DNA of 64,000 nucleotides from Nocardioides seonyuensis (GCF_004683965.1 NZ_CP038436.1:3782001-3846000), one strand, 5' to 3'. Shown: positions 27,769 through 38,277, counted from the first letter of the stretch. Notes: generated from the sequence alone by a model not told the origin. A program made the numbers and translations.

Positions 27769-29126
27769 TGGTTCTCCTCGTGGGTGGTGGTGAGGGTGCG
27801 GGGCCGCAGGTCTTCCTGCGGCGGGGTCCAGGTGGTCGGGTCTGCGTCCACCTGCTCGCCGGTGCGGATGTCCTTGACCTGGTGCCGGATCTCGCCGGTC
27901 TCGTCGTCGGGCCGTCCGAACCAGACGAACGGGATCCCGCGCCGCTCGGCGTAGCGGATCTGCTTGCCGAACTTCGCGGCGTTGGCGGACAGTTCACAGG
28001 GGATGCCGCGTCGGCGCAACGCAGTTGCGACCTCGACGCTGGCGGACCGCGACTCCTCGTCGCCCACCGCCACCAGCACGGCGCTGGGGACGGGCCGGCT
28101 CCCGGTGAGGAGGCCGTCTGCGATCAGCGGAATGAGCGTGCGGGAGACGCCGAAGGACACGCCGACGCCGGGGTAGGTGGTCTTGCCGTCGGAGGCGAGC
28201 GCGTCGTACCGGCCGCCGCCGCCCACGGACTTCAGCCGCTCGTAGCCGGACATGAAGATCTCGACGACGGTGCCGGTGTAGTAGTCGAGGCCGCGGGCGA
28301 TGCGCAGGTTGGCCTCGACGCTGACCCGGTCGCTGGTCGCCGAGGCACATCCCTCGATCACCGCGGCCAGCTCGGCCAGGCCCGTCTCGAGCAGGTCGTC
28401 GCGCACTCCGAGGGCGCGCACTCGCTCGACGAACGAGGTGTCCGCGACACGGATCGTCGCGAGCTCCAGGCAGGTCGCTGCCTGCTCGGGGGTCGCCCCC
28501 GCCTGCTCGACCAGGAGCTCGGCCACGTCGCCCGGCGGCAGCTTGTCGAGCTTGTCGATCATCCGGATGGCCGTCGTGACGTCGGCGATGCCCAGGCCAC
28601 GGTAGAACCCCTGGATCAGCTTGCGGTTGTTGAACTGGAACGACACCGGCGGGAGCGGGAGGGCGTCGAGGGCCTCGACCATGACGCGCATGACCTCGAC
28701 GTCGTGGTGGAACGCCAGCTCGCCGTTGCCGACGATGTCGATGTCGGCCTGGGTGAACTGCCGGTAGCGGCCCTCCTGGGGTCGCTCGCCACGCCAGGCC
28801 GGCTGGATCTGGAAGCGCCGGAACGGGAACTCCAGCTTCCCGGCGTGCTCGAGGACGTAGCGCGCGAAGGGGACGGTGAGGTCGAAGTGCATGCCGAGCT
28901 CCGGCGTGGCGCCGGACTCCGCGTGGAGGCGCTGGAGGACGTAGATCTCCTTGTCGACCTCGCCGCCCTTGGCGAGCCGATCGATCGGCTCGACCACCCG
29001 CGTCTCGATGTTGGCGAAGCCGTGCAGCTCGAAGGTGCGCGACAACGACGCGATGATCTCGCGCTCGACGACCCGCTGCGCAGGCAGCAGCTCGGGAAAC
29101 CCGCTCAGCGGGGCGATTCGTGACAT
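27765..29126 (-). CDS. hisS: Histidyl-tRNA synthetase
   Basis: A 453-residue class IIa synthetase. Motif 1 is around '[40 protein letters not shown]', motif 2 '[32 protein letters not shown]', and the histidine-specific loop is '[15 protein letters not shown]'. Motif 3 is '[11 protein letters not shown]'. The C-terminal anticodon-binding domain is '[29 protein letters not shown]'. The 453 residues put it in the normal range with a short C-terminal extension. It overlaps aspS and starts 1 base after the stop of the metallo-hydrolase gene. Confidence 0.95.
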   Translation of the reverse strand: MSRIAPLSGFPELLPAQRVVEREIIASLSRTFELHGFANIETRVVEPIDRLAKGGEVDKEIYVLQRLHAESGATPELGMHFDLTVPFARYVLEHAGKLEFPFRRFQIQPAWRGERPQEGRYRQFTQADIDIVGNGELAFHHDVEVMRVMVEALDALPLPPVSFQFNNRKLIQGFYRGLGIADVTTAIRMIDKLDKLPPGDVAELLVEQAGATPEQAATCLELATIRVADTSFVERVRALGVRDDLLETGLAELAAVIEGCASATSDRVSVEANLRIARGLDYYTGTVVEIFMSGYERLKSVGGGGRYDALASDGKTTYPGVGVSFGVSRTLIPLIADGLLTGSRPVPSAVLVAVGDEESRSASVEVATALRRRGIPCELSANAAKFGKQIRYAERRGIPFVWFGRPDDETGEIRHQVKDIRTGEQVDADPTTWTPPQEDLRPRTLTTTHEENQ

Positions 29127-29127
29127 G

Positions 29128-29808
29128 TCAGGAGTCCATCAGGTCGAGCAGGTAGGGGTTGGTGGCGCGTTCGCGACCGATCGAGGTCTGGTCACCGTGG
29201 CCGGGCAGCACCACGATGTCGTCGGCGAGCGGCAGCACCTTGTCACGCAGGCTGCGCAGCATCGTCGGGTGGTCGCCGCCCGGCAGGTCGGTCCGGCCGA
29301 TGGAGCCCGCGAACAGCAGGTCGCCCGAGAACATCAGCTCGGAGACCCCCTGCTCCTCGTAGGGCGAGCGGAAGGTGACCGATCCCTCGGTGTGCCCCGG
29401 GGTGTGGTCGACGACGAAGCGCAGCCCGGCCAGTTCGATCTCCTGGAGGTCCTTCAGCTCCTGCACGTCATCCGGCTCGGCCCACTCGTAGTCGCCCCCG
29501 AGGAGCATCGCGGTGGTCTCACGACTCATCCCGGCCATGGGGTCGCTCAGCAGGTGGCGGTCGGCCGGATGGATCCAGGCAGTCGCGTCGTAGGTGCCGG
29601 CGACGGGCGCCACGCACCACATGTGGTCGACGTGGCCGTGCGTCACCAGCACGCTCACCGGCTTGAGCCTGTGCTCACGCACCACCTGGTCGACCCCGGC
29701 CGCCGCGTCCTTGCCCGGGTCGATGACGACGCACTCGCTCCCGGCGCCCGTGGCCACGACGTAGCAGTTGGTCCCCCAGGGTCCAGCGGGGAAGCCGGCA
29801 ATGAACAC
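29128..29808 (-). CDS. MBL-fold metallo-hydrolase, glyoxalase II-like
   Basis: A 226-residue metallo-beta-lactamase-fold hydrolase. The metal motif 'VLVTHGHVDHMW' is the THxHxDH form, with further ligands in 'VVDHTPGHTEGSV' and 'LFSGDLLFAGSIGRTDL', and the last His in 'VVLPGHGDQTSIGRE'. Family members in actinobacteria are annotated as hydroxyacylglutathione hydrolase-like or persulfide dioxygenase-like; without glutathione in this group, the thiol substrate is unclear. It begins at GTG and is co-directional with hisS, the usual actinobacterial arrangement. A TAGGCT box at 29848-29853 could be its -10. Confidence 0.88.
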   Translation of the reverse strand: MFIAGFPAGPWGTNCYVVATGAGSECVVIDPGKDAAAGVDQVVREHRLKPVSVLVTHGHVDHMWCVAPVAGTYDATAWIHPADRHLLSDPMAGMSRETTAMLLGGDYEWAEPDDVQELKDLQEIELAGLRFVVDHTPGHTEGSVTFRSPYEEQGVSELMFSGDLLFAGSIGRTDLPGGDHPTMLRSLRDKVLPLADDIVVLPGHGDQTSIGRERATNPYLLDLMDS

Positions 29809-29877
29809 GTGGCGTCAGTCCTCGGATCGTGAGTGTGGGGCAGGTGCAGCCTACCGAGGCCTGCAGCGGGCCATGAC

Positions 29878-29883
29878 TACGAT
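29878..29883 (+). promoter_or_regulatory. -10 box of the DUF349 gene, near-leaderless
   Basis: TACGAT ends 8 bases before the ATG at 29892. Confidence 0.4.
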
Positions 29884-29891
29884 GGGCGACC

Positions 29892-31172
29892 ATGAGCGCC
29901 GACAAGCAGTCCGACGACTCCACGACCCCCGAGGTGACCCCTTGGGGACGCGTGGCCGAGGACGGCACCGTCTATGTCCGCACCCACGACGGCGAGCGTG
30001 CCGTGGGCCAGTATCCCGAGGGCAGCCCTGAAGAGGCGCTCGCGTTCTTCTCCAAGCGCTACGACGACCTCGAGGGCAAGGTCCACCTGCTCGAGCAGCG
30101 CATCTCCACGGGCAAGCTCAACCCTGACGAGGCACTGTCCTCGGTCAAGTCGTTGCGCCAGGAGGTCGTCGAGGCGCACGCCGTCGGCGACCTCACGGCG
30201 CTCGCCGCACGCCTCGACGCACTCACCCCCGTGATCGCGGTCCAGCGCTCGGCGCGCAAGGAGGAACGCGCCCAGCGGGCCGCGGAGTCCAAGGGCGAGA
30301 AGGAGAAGCTGGTCGCCGAGGCCGAGAAGCTCGCCGAGAGCAACGACTGGCGCAACGGCGCAAACCGCCTGCGTGACCTGCTCGACCGGTGGAAGGCGCT
30401 GCCCCGTCTCGACAAGTCCACCGACGACGCGCTGTGGAGGCGCTTCTCCACCGCTCGGACCGCCTACACGCGCCGTCGCAAGGCCCACTTCGCCGACGAG
30501 CACGAGCGTCGCGACAGCGCCCGCGCGATCAAGGAGCGGCTGGTCAAGGACGCCGAGGCTCTCTCCACCTCCACCGAGTGGGGCCCGACCGCGGGTCGCT
30601 ACCGCGACCTGATGCGTGAGTGGAAGGCAGCCGGCCCCGCGCCGCGAGACGTCGACGAGCTGCTCTGGCAGCGCTTCCGCGCCGCCCAGGACACCTTCTT
30701 CGGTGCTCGCGACACCGCCAACGCCGAGCTCGACCGAGAGTTCAGCGCCAACGCCGAGGCCAAGGAGGCCATCCTCGTCGAGGCGGAGGCGCTCCTCCCC
30801 CGGCTCGAGGGTCCCGACCCTGACCTCGACGGAGTCAAGAAGCGCTACCGCGAGCTCGCCGACAAGTGGGACGCAGCCGGCAAGGTCCCGCGCGACCGCA
30901 TGAAGGAGCTCGAGGGCCGCATGCGCAAGGTCGAGCAGGCGATCCGCGGGCTCGAGGACGAGAAGTGGCGCCGTACCGACCCCGAGAAGTCCGCGCGCGC
31001 CGACGACCTGGTCGGCAAGCTCGAGGACGGCATCGCCGACGAGCAGGCCAAGCTCGACAAGGCGCGCGCCGCCGGCGACGACAAGCGCGTCAAGCAGCTC
31101 GAGGAGTCGCTGGCCAGCAAGCAGGCCTTCCTGGAGATGGCCCGTCAGGCTGCCCAGGAGTTCTCAGGCTGA
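29892..31172 (+). CDS. DUF349-repeat coiled-coil protein
   Basis: A 426-residue, highly charged, mostly helical cytoplasmic protein. The N-terminal part 'VTPWGRVAEDGTVYVRTHDGERAVGQYPEGSPEEALAFFSKRYDDL' is a small globular domain. DUF349 helical repeats of about 75 residues follow, each with a Trp-rich helix: 'SNDWRNGANRLRDLLDRWKAL', 'STEWGPTAGRYRDLMREWKAA' and 'DLDGVKKRYRELADKWDAA'. The C-terminus is a Lys/Glu/Asp coiled coil. Molecular function is not established. The gene lies between the hisS-linked hydrolase and relA, transcribed toward relA, with 26 bases between the converging stops. Confidence 0.88.
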   Translation: MSADKQSDDSTTPEVTPWGRVAEDGTVYVRTHDGERAVGQYPEGSPEEALAFFSKRYDDLEGKVHLLEQRISTGKLNPDEALSSVKSLRQEVVEAHAVGDLTALAARLDALTPVIAVQRSARKEERAQRAAESKGEKEKLVAEAEKLAESNDWRNGANRLRDLLDRWKALPRLDKSTDDALWRRFSTARTAYTRRRKAHFADEHERRDSARAIKERLVKDAEALSTSTEWGPTAGRYRDLMREWKAAGPAPRDVDELLWQRFRAAQDTFFGARDTANAELDREFSANAEAKEAILVEAEALLPRLEGPDPDLDGVKKRYRELADKWDAAGKVPRDRMKELEGRMRKVEQAIRGLEDEKWRRTDPEKSARADDLVGKLEDGIADEQAKLDKARAAGDDKRVKQLEESLASKQAFLEMARQAAQEFSG

Positions 31173-31198
31173 GCCGGTGGGGCTGGCTCGCGACGCGG

Positions 31199-33496
31199 CT
31201 AGCTCGTGACCCGATAGGCGTCGAAGACGCCCGGCACGTTGCGCACCGAGGCCAGCACGCCGTCGAGGTGGGCGGCATCGGCCATCTCGAACGTGAACCG
31301 GCTCTTGGCGACCCGGTCACGAGTCGTGGAGAGGGTCGCGCTCAGGATGTTCACGTGGGCGTCGGAGAGCGCCATGGTGATGTCCGAGAGGAGCCGGGCG
31401 CGGTCGAGCGCCTCGACCTGGATGTTGACCAGGAAGGTGGACTGCGAGGTGGGGGCCCACTCGACGTGCACGAGGCGCTCAGGCTGGTTGCGGAGGCTCT
31501 CGGCGTTGGTGCAGGTCTGTCGGTGGACCGAGACGCCGCCGCCCTTGGTGACGAAACCCAGGATCGCATCGGGCGGCACCGGGGTGCAGCACTTGGCGAC
31601 CTTGACCCACACGTCGTCGACACCCTTGACGATGACGCCGCTGTCGGAGGTGGAGGCGCGCTTCGACTCGCGCTTGCGGCCCGTGATGGTGACGCCCTCG
31701 GCGAGGTCCTCGGCGGCTCCGTGCTCCCCGCCGTGGACAGCGAGCACGCGGCGTACGACGGCCTGGGCGCTGAGGTTGCCCTCGCCCACCGCTGCGTAGA
31801 GGGCCGAGACGTCGGCGTGGTGGAAGTGGGCCGCGACGAGCGAGAGCACCTCGTGGTTCATCAGGCGCTTGAGCGGCAGCCCCTCCTTGCGCATGAGCTT
31901 GGCGATCTGGTCCTTGCCGCGCTCAATGGCCTCCTCACGCCGCTCCTTGGTGAACCACTGGCGGATCTTGGAGCGGGCGCGCGGGGACTGCACGAAGTTG
32001 AGCCAGTCGCGGGAGGGACCGGCCGTCGGCGCCTTGGACGTGAAGACCTCGACGACGTCGCTGTTGTCGAGCGTCGACTCCAGGGGCACGAGGCGTCCGT
32101 TGACGCGGGCGCCGATCGTGTGGTGGCCGACCTCGGTGTGGACGGCGTAGGCGAAGTCGACCGGGGTGGCGCCCACCGGCAGCCCGATCACGTCGCCCGC
32201 CGGGGTGAACACGTAGACCTGCGCCTGGTTCATCTCGAAGCGCAGTGACTCGAGGAACTCTCCCGGGTCCTCGACCTCGCTCTGCCATTCGAGCAGCTGG
32301 CGCAGCCACGTGAGGTCGTCCCTGTCACCGAGCCGGTCAGTGTCGTCGCCGGCCTTGGCGGCCTCCTTGTACTTCCAGTGGGCGGCGACGCCGTACTCGG
32401 CACGGCGGTGCATGGCGAAGGTGCGGATCTGGACCTCGACGGCCTTGCCCTGTGGCCCGATGACGGTGGTGTGGAGCGACTGGTACATGTTGAACTTCGG
32501 CATGGCGACGTAGTCCTTGAACCGCCCCAGCACGGGGTTCCACCGCGCGTGGATCACGCCGAGCGCGCTGTAGCACTCGCGGTCCTCCTCGACCAGGATG
32601 CGGATCGCCACGAGGTCGTAGATGTCGCTGAACTCGCGGCCGCCCACGATCATCTTCTGGTAGATCGAGTAGTAGTGCTTGGGTCGCCCGGTGACCTTGG
32701 CCTTGAGGCGCGCACCCTTGAGGTCCTGCTCGACCTCGGCGATCACCTCCGCGAGGAACTGGTCGCGCGAGGGCGCCCGCTCGGCCACCATCCGCACGAT
32801 CTCGTCGTAGATCTTGGGATGGAGGGTCGCGAACGCGAGGTCCTCCAGCTCCCACTTCAGGGTGTTCATGCCGAGCCGGTGGGCCAGCGGTGCGTAGATG
32901 TCGAGGGTCTCGCGGGCCTTGCGCTCCTGGGTCTCCGCCTTGAGGTAGCGCAGCGTGCGCATGTTGTGGAGTCGGTCGGCGAGCTTGATGACCAGGACCC
33001 GGATGTCGCGCGACATCGCCACGATCATCTTGCGGATGGTCTCGGCCTGGGCCGAGTCGCCATACTGCACCTTGTCGAGCTTGGTGACGCCGTCGACCAG
33101 CTCGGCCACCTCGTCGCCGAAGTCGGCGCGCAGCTCCTCGAGGGAGTAGGGCGTGTCCTCGACGGTGTCGTGGAGGAGGGCCGCGACCAGGGTCGGCTCG
33201 GTCATGCCGATGTCGGCCAGGATCGTCGTCACCGCGAGCGGGTGGGTGATGTAGGGGTCACCGCTCTTGCGCATCTGGGACGCGTGGAAGCGGTCGGCGA
33301 CCTCGTAGGCGCGTGCCAGGAGGGCCAGGTCGGCCTTCGGGTGGTTGGCGCGCACCGCACGGAACAGCGGCTCGAGCACCGGGTTGGACGACGGCGGCTT
33401 GGTGCCGATGCGCGCCAGCCGCGCTCTCATGCTGCGGGCAGACAGGGGGACGTCCGGACGACCGCCTTCGGTGGCGGGAACGTGCTCCTGTGGCAT
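31199..33496 (-). CDS. relA: Bifunctional (p)ppGpp synthetase/hydrolase
   Basis: A 765-residue Rel/SpoT homologue. The HD hydrolase domain contains '[19 protein letters not shown]' and '[13 protein letters not shown]'. The synthetase domain contains '[33 protein letters not shown]', '[24 protein letters not shown]' and '[12 protein letters not shown]'. TGS ('[27 protein letters not shown]'), a zinc-finger-like Cys region ('[18 protein letters not shown]') and a C-terminal ACT domain complete the long form. Both catalytic sites look intact. It starts at ATG with TACACT 6 bases upstream and lies 26 bases after apt. Confidence 0.96.
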   Translation of the reverse strand: MPQEHVPATEGGRPDVPLSARSMRARLARIGTKPPSSNPVLEPLFRAVRANHPKADLALLARAYEVADRFHASQMRKSGDPYITHPLAVTTILADIGMTEPTLVAALLHDTVEDTPYSLEELRADFGDEVAELVDGVTKLDKVQYGDSAQAETIRKMIVAMSRDIRVLVIKLADRLHNMRTLRYLKAETQERKARETLDIYAPLAHRLGMNTLKWELEDLAFATLHPKIYDEIVRMVAERAPSRDQFLAEVIAEVEQDLKGARLKAKVTGRPKHYYSIYQKMIVGGREFSDIYDLVAIRILVEEDRECYSALGVIHARWNPVLGRFKDYVAMPKFNMYQSLHTTVIGPQGKAVEVQIRTFAMHRRAEYGVAAHWKYKEAAKAGDDTDRLGDRDDLTWLRQLLEWQSEVEDPGEFLESLRFEMNQAQVYVFTPAGDVIGLPVGATPVDFAYAVHTEVGHHTIGARVNGRLVPLESTLDNSDVVEVFTSKAPTAGPSRDWLNFVQSPRARSKIRQWFTKERREEAIERGKDQIAKLMRKEGLPLKRLMNHEVLSLVAAHFHHADVSALYAAVGEGNLSAQAVVRRVLAVHGGEHGAAEDLAEGVTITGRKRESKRASTSDSGVIVKGVDDVWVKVAKCCTPVPPDAILGFVTKGGGVSVHRQTCTNAESLRNQPERLVHVEWAPTSQSTFLVNIQVEALDRARLLSDITMALSDAHVNILSATLSTTRDRVAKSRFTFEMADAAHLDGVLASVRNVPGVFDAYRVTS

Positions 33497-33502
33497 TGAC
33501 CC

Positions 33503-33508
33503 AGTGTA
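33503..33508 (-). promoter_or_regulatory. -10 box of relA, leaderless arrangement
   Basis: TACACT on the minus strand lies 6 bases before the ATG of relA, in the 26-base gap after apt, so relA may have its own promoter. Confidence 0.45.
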
Positions 33509-33522
33509 GTGAGCGGCCCCGC

Positions 33523-34071
33523 TCAGAGAGTCAGCAACGTCGACACCGGCAGGTCAGCCGTCGTGGACCGCGGGTCGAGGAAGCCGAGCTCCATCAGCAC
33601 CGACACGCCGACGCACTCCGCGCCCGACGCCTCGACGAGCTGGCGAGTGGCCGCCACGGTGCCGCCGGTGGCGAGCACGTCATCGACGAGGAGCACACGC
33701 TCGCCCGGCTCGACGGCATCACGGTGGAGCTCGAGGGTGGCCTCGCCGTACTCGAGGGAGTAGGTGACCGAGTGCGTCTCCCGCGGCAGCTTGCCGGCCT
33801 TGCGGACGGGGACGAACCCGACGCCCAGGGTCAGCGCCACGGGCGCAGCGAGGATGAAGCCACGGGCCTCCATCCCCACGACCTTGTCGACGACCACTGC
33901 ACCGGAGGCGTCACGACCTGGCGCTGCCAGCGCCTGGACGACTGCGGTGAACGCGTCGTGGTCGGCCAGCACGGGAGTGATGTCCTTGAAGACGACGCCC
34001 GGCTGCGGCCACTCCGGCACGTCGACGATGAGCCTCTCGAGCGCCTCCCGGGCAGTACGACGGTCGCTCAT
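33523..34071 (-). CDS. apt: Adenine phosphoribosyltransferase
   Basis: A 182-residue purine salvage enzyme making AMP from adenine and PRPP. '[25 protein letters not shown]' is the adenine-binding N-terminal region, '[17 protein letters not shown]' and '[10 protein letters not shown]' follow, and the PRPP motif is '[18 protein letters not shown]'. Size is normal. The start overlaps the yajC stop (ATGA). In most actinobacteria secD and secF separate yajC and apt; they are absent here. Confidence 0.95.
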   Translation of the reverse strand: MSDRRTAREALERLIVDVPEWPQPGVVFKDITPVLADHDAFTAVVQALAAPGRDASGAVVVDKVVGMEARGFILAAPVALTLGVGFVPVRKAGKLPRETHSVTYSLEYGEATLELHRDAVEPGERVLLVDDVLATGGTVAATRQLVEASGAECVGVSVLMELGFLDPRSTTADLPVSTLLTL

Positions 34072-34382
34072 GCCGGGTCGTCCGGCCGGCCGCCGTGGTG
34101 GTCGGCGGAGGATTCCTCGCTGAGCTCTGCCTCGACACCCGAGATGGCAGCCCGCACCACCTCGACCTCCACCCCTGAGGCGATCGAGAGCGTGGCGCGG
34201 TCGTCGGTGAGGGACACGATCGTCCCGAAGATGCCCGAGGCCAGCATGACCCGCTGGCCCACCTGGAGGTCGGCCTGCATGCGCAGGGTCTCCTTCTGCC
34301 TTCGGGAGGCAGGGCGGATCACGATCAACCAGAACAGGACGGCGATGGCCAGCAACGGCAGGAAGGCAGCGAGGTCACCCAT
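34068..34382 (-). CDS. yajC: Preprotein translocase accessory subunit YajC
   Basis: A 104-residue single-pass membrane protein. The N-terminal helix is 'LAAFLPLLAIAVLFWLIVIRPASRRQKE', the signature of YajC, followed by 'MQADLQVGQRVMLASGIFGTIVSLTDDRATLSIASGVEVEVVRAAI' and an acidic tail. YajC associates with SecDF in the Sec translocon. SecD and SecF are not encoded beside it. It starts at ATG with TATCCT 6 bases upstream, 16 bases after the ruvB stop. Confidence 0.93.
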   Translation of the reverse strand: MGDLAAFLPLLAIAVLFWLIVIRPASRRQKETLRMQADLQVGQRVMLASGIFGTIVSLTDDRATLSIASGVEVEVVRAAISGVEAELSEESSADHHGGRPDDPA

Positions 34383-34388
34383 GGGTCG

Positions 34389-34394
34389 AGGATA
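34389..34394 (-). promoter_or_regulatory. -10 box of yajC, leaderless arrangement
   Basis: TATCCT on the minus strand lies 6 bases before the yajC ATG, in the short gap after ruvB. Confidence 0.5.
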
Positions 34395-34398
34395 GGGG

Positions 34399-35505
34399 TC
34401 AGGCCTCGTCGAACAGCGTGGAGTCCCCGGCAGCGGGTGCCGACGGGACGGACAACCCCAGGTGCAGCCACGCCGCGGGCGTCGCGACCCGCCCGCGCGG
34501 AGTGCGCGCGAGCATGCCCTGACGCACGAGGAAGGGCTCGGCCACCTCCTCGACCGTCTCGCGCTCCTCCCCCACGGCGACCGCCAGCGTGGAGGCGCCC
34601 ACCGGTCCACCCCCGAACCGACGGCAGAGCACGTCGAGGACGGCACGGTCGAGCCGGTCGAGTCCGGACTCGTCGACCTCGAACATGTCGAGCGCAGCCT
34701 GGGCCACCGGCAACGTCACCACGCCGCCGGCACGCACCTGGGCGTAGTCGCGGACCCGGCGCAGCAACCGGTTGGCGATCCGCGGCGTGCCGCGGGAGCG
34801 CGACGCGATCTCGGCCGAGCCCTCTGGGGTGAGCTCGACGCCGAGGAGCCCCGCCGAGCGGTGCACGATCAGGTCGAGGTCGGCGGGCTCATAGAACTCA
34901 AGGTGGGCGGTGAACCCGAACCTGTCGCGCAGCGGGCCCGGCAGCAGACCCGCCCGGGTGGTGGCGCCGACGAGGGTGAACGGCGGGATCTCCAACGGGA
35001 TGGCGGTGGCGCCGGGCCCCTTGCCGATGATGACGTCGACCCGGAAGTCCTCCATCGCCATGTAGAGCATCTCCTCCGCCGGCCGTGACATCCGGTGGAT
35101 CTCGTCGACGAAGAGGACGTCGCCGTCGTTGAGGCCGGAGAGGATGGCGGCAAGGTCACCGGCGTGCGTGATCGCCGGACCGCTGGTCAGCCGCAACGGG
35201 GTGCTCATCTCGGCGGCGATGATCATGGCCAGGGTGGTCTTGCCGAGCCCGGGCGGACCCGACAGCAGCACGTGGTCGGGGGCCCGCTCACGCCTGCGGG
35301 CGGCCTCGAGCACGAGCCCGAGCTGGTCGCGCACGCGTGCCTGTCCCACCACCTCGTCGAGGCGTTTGGGGCGCAGCGCAGCCTCGACGGCACGCTCGTC
35401 GCCGTCGGCCTCGGCGTCTGTCAGCCGCCGCAGGTGCGCCTCCTCGGCGTCGTCGAGGCGGGCGTCCGTCACGTCCGTGTCGGGGGCGTCGTCGTCCCAG
35501 TTCAC
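34399..35505 (-). CDS. ruvB: Holliday junction branch migration helicase RuvB
   Basis: A 368-residue AAA+ motor. '[29 protein letters not shown]' is the N-terminal signature, Walker A '[17 protein letters not shown]', Walker B '[13 protein letters not shown]', sensor 1 '[20 protein letters not shown]' and the Arg finger 'RDRFG'. The winged-helix DNA-binding domain is '[37 protein letters not shown]'. It starts at GTG 3 bases after the ruvA stop as part of the SOS-linked ruvCAB operon. Confidence 0.96.
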   Translation of the reverse strand: MNWDDDAPDTDVTDARLDDAEEAHLRRLTDAEADGDERAVEAALRPKRLDEVVGQARVRDQLGLVLEAARRRERAPDHVLLSGPPGLGKTTLAMIIAAEMSTPLRLTSGPAITHAGDLAAILSGLNDGDVLFVDEIHRMSRPAEEMLYMAMEDFRVDVIIGKGPGATAIPLEIPPFTLVGATTRAGLLPGPLRDRFGFTAHLEFYEPADLDLIVHRSAGLLGVELTPEGSAEIASRSRGTPRIANRLLRRVRDYAQVRAGGVVTLPVAQAALDMFEVDESGLDRLDRAVLDVLCRRFGGGPVGASTLAVAVGEERETVEEVAEPFLVRQGMLARTPRGRVATPAAWLHLGLSVPSAPAAGDSTLFDEA

Positions 35506-35508
35506 GGA

Positions 35509-36111
35509 TCAGGCCTTGCTGAGGGCTCGGAGGGCGCTGCGGAGCAGGGCACCGACATCGGGGCTCTCCCCTGCTTCTGGGGCCACCGCCTCGACGGCCT
35601 TCTCGGCCTCCTTGGTCGACCATCCCAGGCCAACCAGGCCCTGGTGGACCTGGTCGCGCCACGGTGCACCGCCGGCATGGACGGCCGGAGCGCCGGCGGC
35701 CACGCCGACGGGCGGACCGATCCGGTCCTTGAGCTCGAGGATGATGCGCTGGGCACCCTTCTGACCGATGCCCGGGACCCTGGTCAGGGCCTTGACGTCC
35801 TCGGTGGTGATGGCTCGGCGCACGTCGTCGGGGGTCATCACGGCGACGATCGCCTGGGCGACCTTGGGACCGACACCCGAGGCGGTCTGGACGATCTCGA
35901 ACACCTGCTTCTCGTCTTCGTCGAGGAAGCCGAAGATCGTCAGGGAGTCCTCGCGCACCACCATGCTGGTGGGGAGCGTCGCCTGCTGGCCGGGGCGCAG
36001 GGTCGCGAGCGTCCCGGGGGTGCACATCAGCTCCAGGCCGACTCCACCCACCTCCAGGACGGCGCTGGAGAGGGTCAACGCAGCGACCTCGCCACGCACG
36101 AACGCGATCAT
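35509..36111 (-). CDS. ruvA: Holliday junction binding protein RuvA
   Basis: A 200-residue junction-binding protein. The N-terminal OB-fold domain '[30 protein letters not shown]' is followed by two helix-hairpin-helix motifs, '[23 protein letters not shown]' and '[23 protein letters not shown]'. A flexible linker and the C-terminal RuvB-binding domain '[20 protein letters not shown]' follow. The ATG overlaps the ruvC stop. Confidence 0.95.
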   Translation of the reverse strand: MIAFVRGEVAALTLSSAVLEVGGVGLELMCTPGTLATLRPGQQATLPTSMVVREDSLTIFGFLDEDEKQVFEIVQTASGVGPKVAQAIVAVMTPDDVRRAITTEDVKALTRVPGIGQKGAQRIILELKDRIGPPVGVAAGAPAVHAGGAPWRDQVHQGLVGLGWSTKEAEKAVEAVAPEAGESPDVGALLRSALRALSKA

Positions 36112-36659
36112 CGGGTCCTCACCACCTTCCTCTGGCCGGCGCTCCGCACAGCGGCGTCGGCACGTGCTGCTTCGATCCGGGCTGCCGCTCCGCCGCGCCA
36201 CACGTGCGTGATCGCCAGGGCGAGGGCGTCGGCGGCATCCGCCGGCTTGGGGGGCGCGTCGAGCCGCAGGATCCGGGTGACCATCGCACCCACCTGCGCC
36301 TTGTCGGCGCGACCGCTCCCCGTGACGGCGGCCTTGACCTCGCTCGGGGTGTGCATGGCGATCGGCAGGCCACGACGTGCCGCCGCGACCAGGGCGATCC
36401 CGCTGGCCTGGGCGGTGCCCATGATCGTGCTGGAGTCGGACCGCGCGAACACGCGCTCCACCGCCACCGCCTCGGGCTGGTGCTCGTCGAGCCACGCGTC
36501 GATGCCGCGCTCGATGGTCACGAGTCGTTCGGCGATCGGGAGGTGCGCGCTGGTGCGGATCACGCCCACGTCGATCATGGTGAGGGGCCGACCGACCGAG
36601 CCCTCCACCACCCCGACCCCGCAGCGCGTCAGGCCGGGATCGATCCCGAGCACCCGCAT
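36108..36659 (-). CDS. ruvC: Crossover junction endodeoxyribonuclease RuvC
   Basis: A 183-residue Holliday junction resolvase of the RNase H fold. Catalytic acids are Asp7 in '[13 protein letters not shown]', Glu in '[10 protein letters not shown]', and two Asp in '[13 protein letters not shown]'. ATG 36659 is chosen because GGGAGG precedes it at the right distance; an upstream ATG at 36677 would extend it by six residues. A LexA box at 36700-36713 lies 40 bases upstream. Confidence 0.95.
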   Translation of the reverse strand: MRVLGIDPGLTRCGVGVVEGSVGRPLTMIDVGVIRTSAHLPIAERLVTIERGIDAWLDEHQPEAVAVERVFARSDSSTIMGTAQASGIALVAAARRGLPIAMHTPSEVKAAVTGSGRADKAQVGAMVTRILRLDAPPKPADAADALALAITHVWRGGAAARIEAARADAAVRSAGQRKVVRTR

Positions 36660-36699
36660 CTGCTGACCTCCCGGCATGGCGCATCCGAACGCCGTCGTC

Positions 36700-36713
36700 C
36701 GAACATCTGTTCG
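36700..36713 (-). promoter_or_regulatory. LexA-binding SOS box upstream of ruvCAB
   Basis: CGAACATCTGTTCG is a perfect match to the actinobacterial SOS consensus CGAAC-N4-GTTCG. It sits about 41 bases before the ruvC start, where LexA would block the ruvCAB promoter. Confidence 0.85.
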
Positions 36714-36788
36714 TAGGCTAACCGGACGGCCGCCGCGTCGTCGTACGACACGCGGGCGGCGCACCTCTCGTGCGCCCGATGCCAGACC

Positions 36789-37562
36789 TCAGGCGTCCGC
36801 GGCCTCGAGCTCGGCCATGACCTCGGCGGGGATGTCGACGTTGGTGAAGACGTCCTGCACGTCGTCGAGGTCCTCGAGGGCGTCGACCAGGCGAAGCACC
36901 TTGGCGGCGGCGTCGGCGTCGACCGGGATCTCCATGCTGGCCACGAACTCGACGTCGGCGGAGTCGTAGTCGATGCCGGCCTCCTGAAGCGCCGTGCGGA
37001 CGGCGACGACGTCAGTCGCCTCGGACTGGACCTGGAACGCCTCGTCGAGATCGGTGACCTCCTCGGCCCCCGCGTCGAGGGTGGCCTCGAGCAGGTCGTC
37101 CTCGGTCACCTCGCGTGACTCCTGTGCCTTGGTGACCACGACGATGCCCTTGCGGTCGAACAGACGGGAGACCGAACCGGGATCGGCCATCGTGCCGCCG
37201 TTGCGGGTGACAGCGGTCCGGACCTCCATGGCGGCCCGGTTGCGGTTGTCCGTCAGGCACTCGATGAGGATGGCCACTCCCTGCGGTCCGTAGACCTCGT
37301 AGGAGATCGTCTCGTAGTCGACGCCGCCGGACTCCGCCCCGGAGCCTCGCTTGACCGCCGAGTCGATGTTCTTGTTGGGGACCGAGGACTTCTTCGCCTT
37401 CTGGATGGCGTCGAAGAGCGTCGGGTTGCCGGCGGGGTCGCCACCGCCCTGCTTCGCCGCGACCTCGATGTTCTTGATGAGCTTGGCGAAGAGCTTGCCG
37501 CGCTTGGCGTCGATCGCGGCCTTCTTGTGCTTCGTGGTCGCCCACTTGGAGTGGCCTGACAT
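36789..37562 (-). CDS. YebC/PmpR-family translation or transcription regulator
   Basis: A 257-residue protein with the family N-terminus '[32 protein letters not shown]'. '[30 protein letters not shown]' and '[36 protein letters not shown]' follow, and the C-terminus is acidic. Members were described as DNA-binding regulators and more recently as factors easing ribosome stalling at proline runs. It lies between pdxT and ruvC, its usual actinobacterial location. RBS-like GGAAGAGGG precedes the ATG. Confidence 0.93.
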   Translation of the reverse strand: MSGHSKWATTKHKKAAIDAKRGKLFAKLIKNIEVAAKQGGGDPAGNPTLFDAIQKAKKSSVPNKNIDSAVKRGSGAESGGVDYETISYEVYGPQGVAILIECLTDNRNRAAMEVRTAVTRNGGTMADPGSVSRLFDRKGIVVVTKAQESREVTEDDLLEATLDAGAEEVTDLDEAFQVQSEATDVVAVRTALQEAGIDYDSADVEFVASMEIPVDADAAAKVLRLVDALEDLDDVQDVFTNVDIPAEVMAELEAADA

Positions 37563-37610
37563 GCGTCCCTCTTCCGTGCTGGCGGCTGGTCTGGTGGTTT
37601 CAGTACGACG

Positions 37611-38216
37611 TCAGGGTCGGGCCCCGCGGACAAGGTCCACGAACAGGCGGTGGATCCGGGTGTCACCACCGACCTCCGGGTGGAACGAGGTCGCCATCAG
37701 GGCACCCTGGCGCACGGCCACGATCCTACCGTCGGCCGCGCCGCCCTCGACGCGAGCCAGTGTCTCGACGTCCGGCCCGACCGACTCCACCCAGGGCGCC
37801 CGGATGAAGACGGCACGCACCGGCTCCTCGAGCCCGGCGACGTGCAGGTCCTCCTCGAAGGAGTCGACCTGGCGCCCGAAGGCGTTCCTCCGGACGGTGA
37901 TGTCGAGCCCACCGAACGTCTCCTGCCCCGCGGCGCCGTCCTCGATCCGGTCGGCAAGCATGATCATCCCCGCGCACGTGCCGAAGGCCGGCATCCCCTC
38001 GGCGATCCGCTCGCGGACCGGCTCGAACAGCTCGAAGATCTTCGCCAGCTTCACCATGGTCGTGGACTCCCCGCCCGGCACGACCAGCCCATCGCATCGC
38101 GCCAGCTCTGCGCGACGTCGTACGCCGACCGCCTCGACGCCGAGGGAAGTGAGCGCCCCGAGGTGCTCGCGGACGTCACCCTGGAGGGCGAGCACCCCGA
38201 TGACGGGCGAAGGCAT
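37611..38216 (-). CDS. pdxT: PLP synthase glutaminase subunit
   Basis: A 201-residue class I glutamine amidotransferase that supplies ammonia to PdxS for pyridoxal 5'-phosphate synthesis. '[15 protein letters not shown]' is the N-terminal signature, '[11 protein letters not shown]' the oxyanion-site loop, the nucleophile Cys is in '[11 protein letters not shown]', and the His/Glu pair in '[15 protein letters not shown]'. It is separated from pdxS by an opposing gene, which is unusual. A TACGAT box 6 bases upstream suggests its own leaderless promoter. Confidence 0.95.
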   Translation of the reverse strand: MPSPVIGVLALQGDVREHLGALTSLGVEAVGVRRRAELARCDGLVVPGGESTTMVKLAKIFELFEPVRERIAEGMPAFGTCAGMIMLADRIEDGAAGQETFGGLDITVRRNAFGRQVDSFEEDLHVAGLEEPVRAVFIRAPWVESVGPDVETLARVEGGAADGRIVAVRQGALMATSFHPEVGGDTRIHRLFVDLVRGARP

Positions 38217-38222
38217 GCCCGC

Positions 38223-38228
38223 ATCGTA
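38223..38228 (-). promoter_or_regulatory. -10 box of pdxT, leaderless arrangement
   Basis: TACGAT on the minus strand lies 6 bases before the pdxT ATG. Confidence 0.45.
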
Positions 38229-38271
38229 GGGGCCTCGACCGCCGGCCTCTCGCCTGCCCCGGAGAGGCCCC

Positions 38272-38277
38272 TAGTCT
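38272..38277 (+). promoter_or_regulatory. -10 box of the nitronate monooxygenase-like gene, leaderless arrangement
   Basis: TAGTCT ends 6 bases before the ATG at 38284. It is divergent from the pdxT promoter within the same 67-base gap. Confidence 0.5.

Noticed and set aside
36660..36677. Upstream ATG extending ruvC by six residues
   Set aside because: The ATG at 36659 has a much better ribosome-binding site and gives the family N-terminus MRVLGIDPG.
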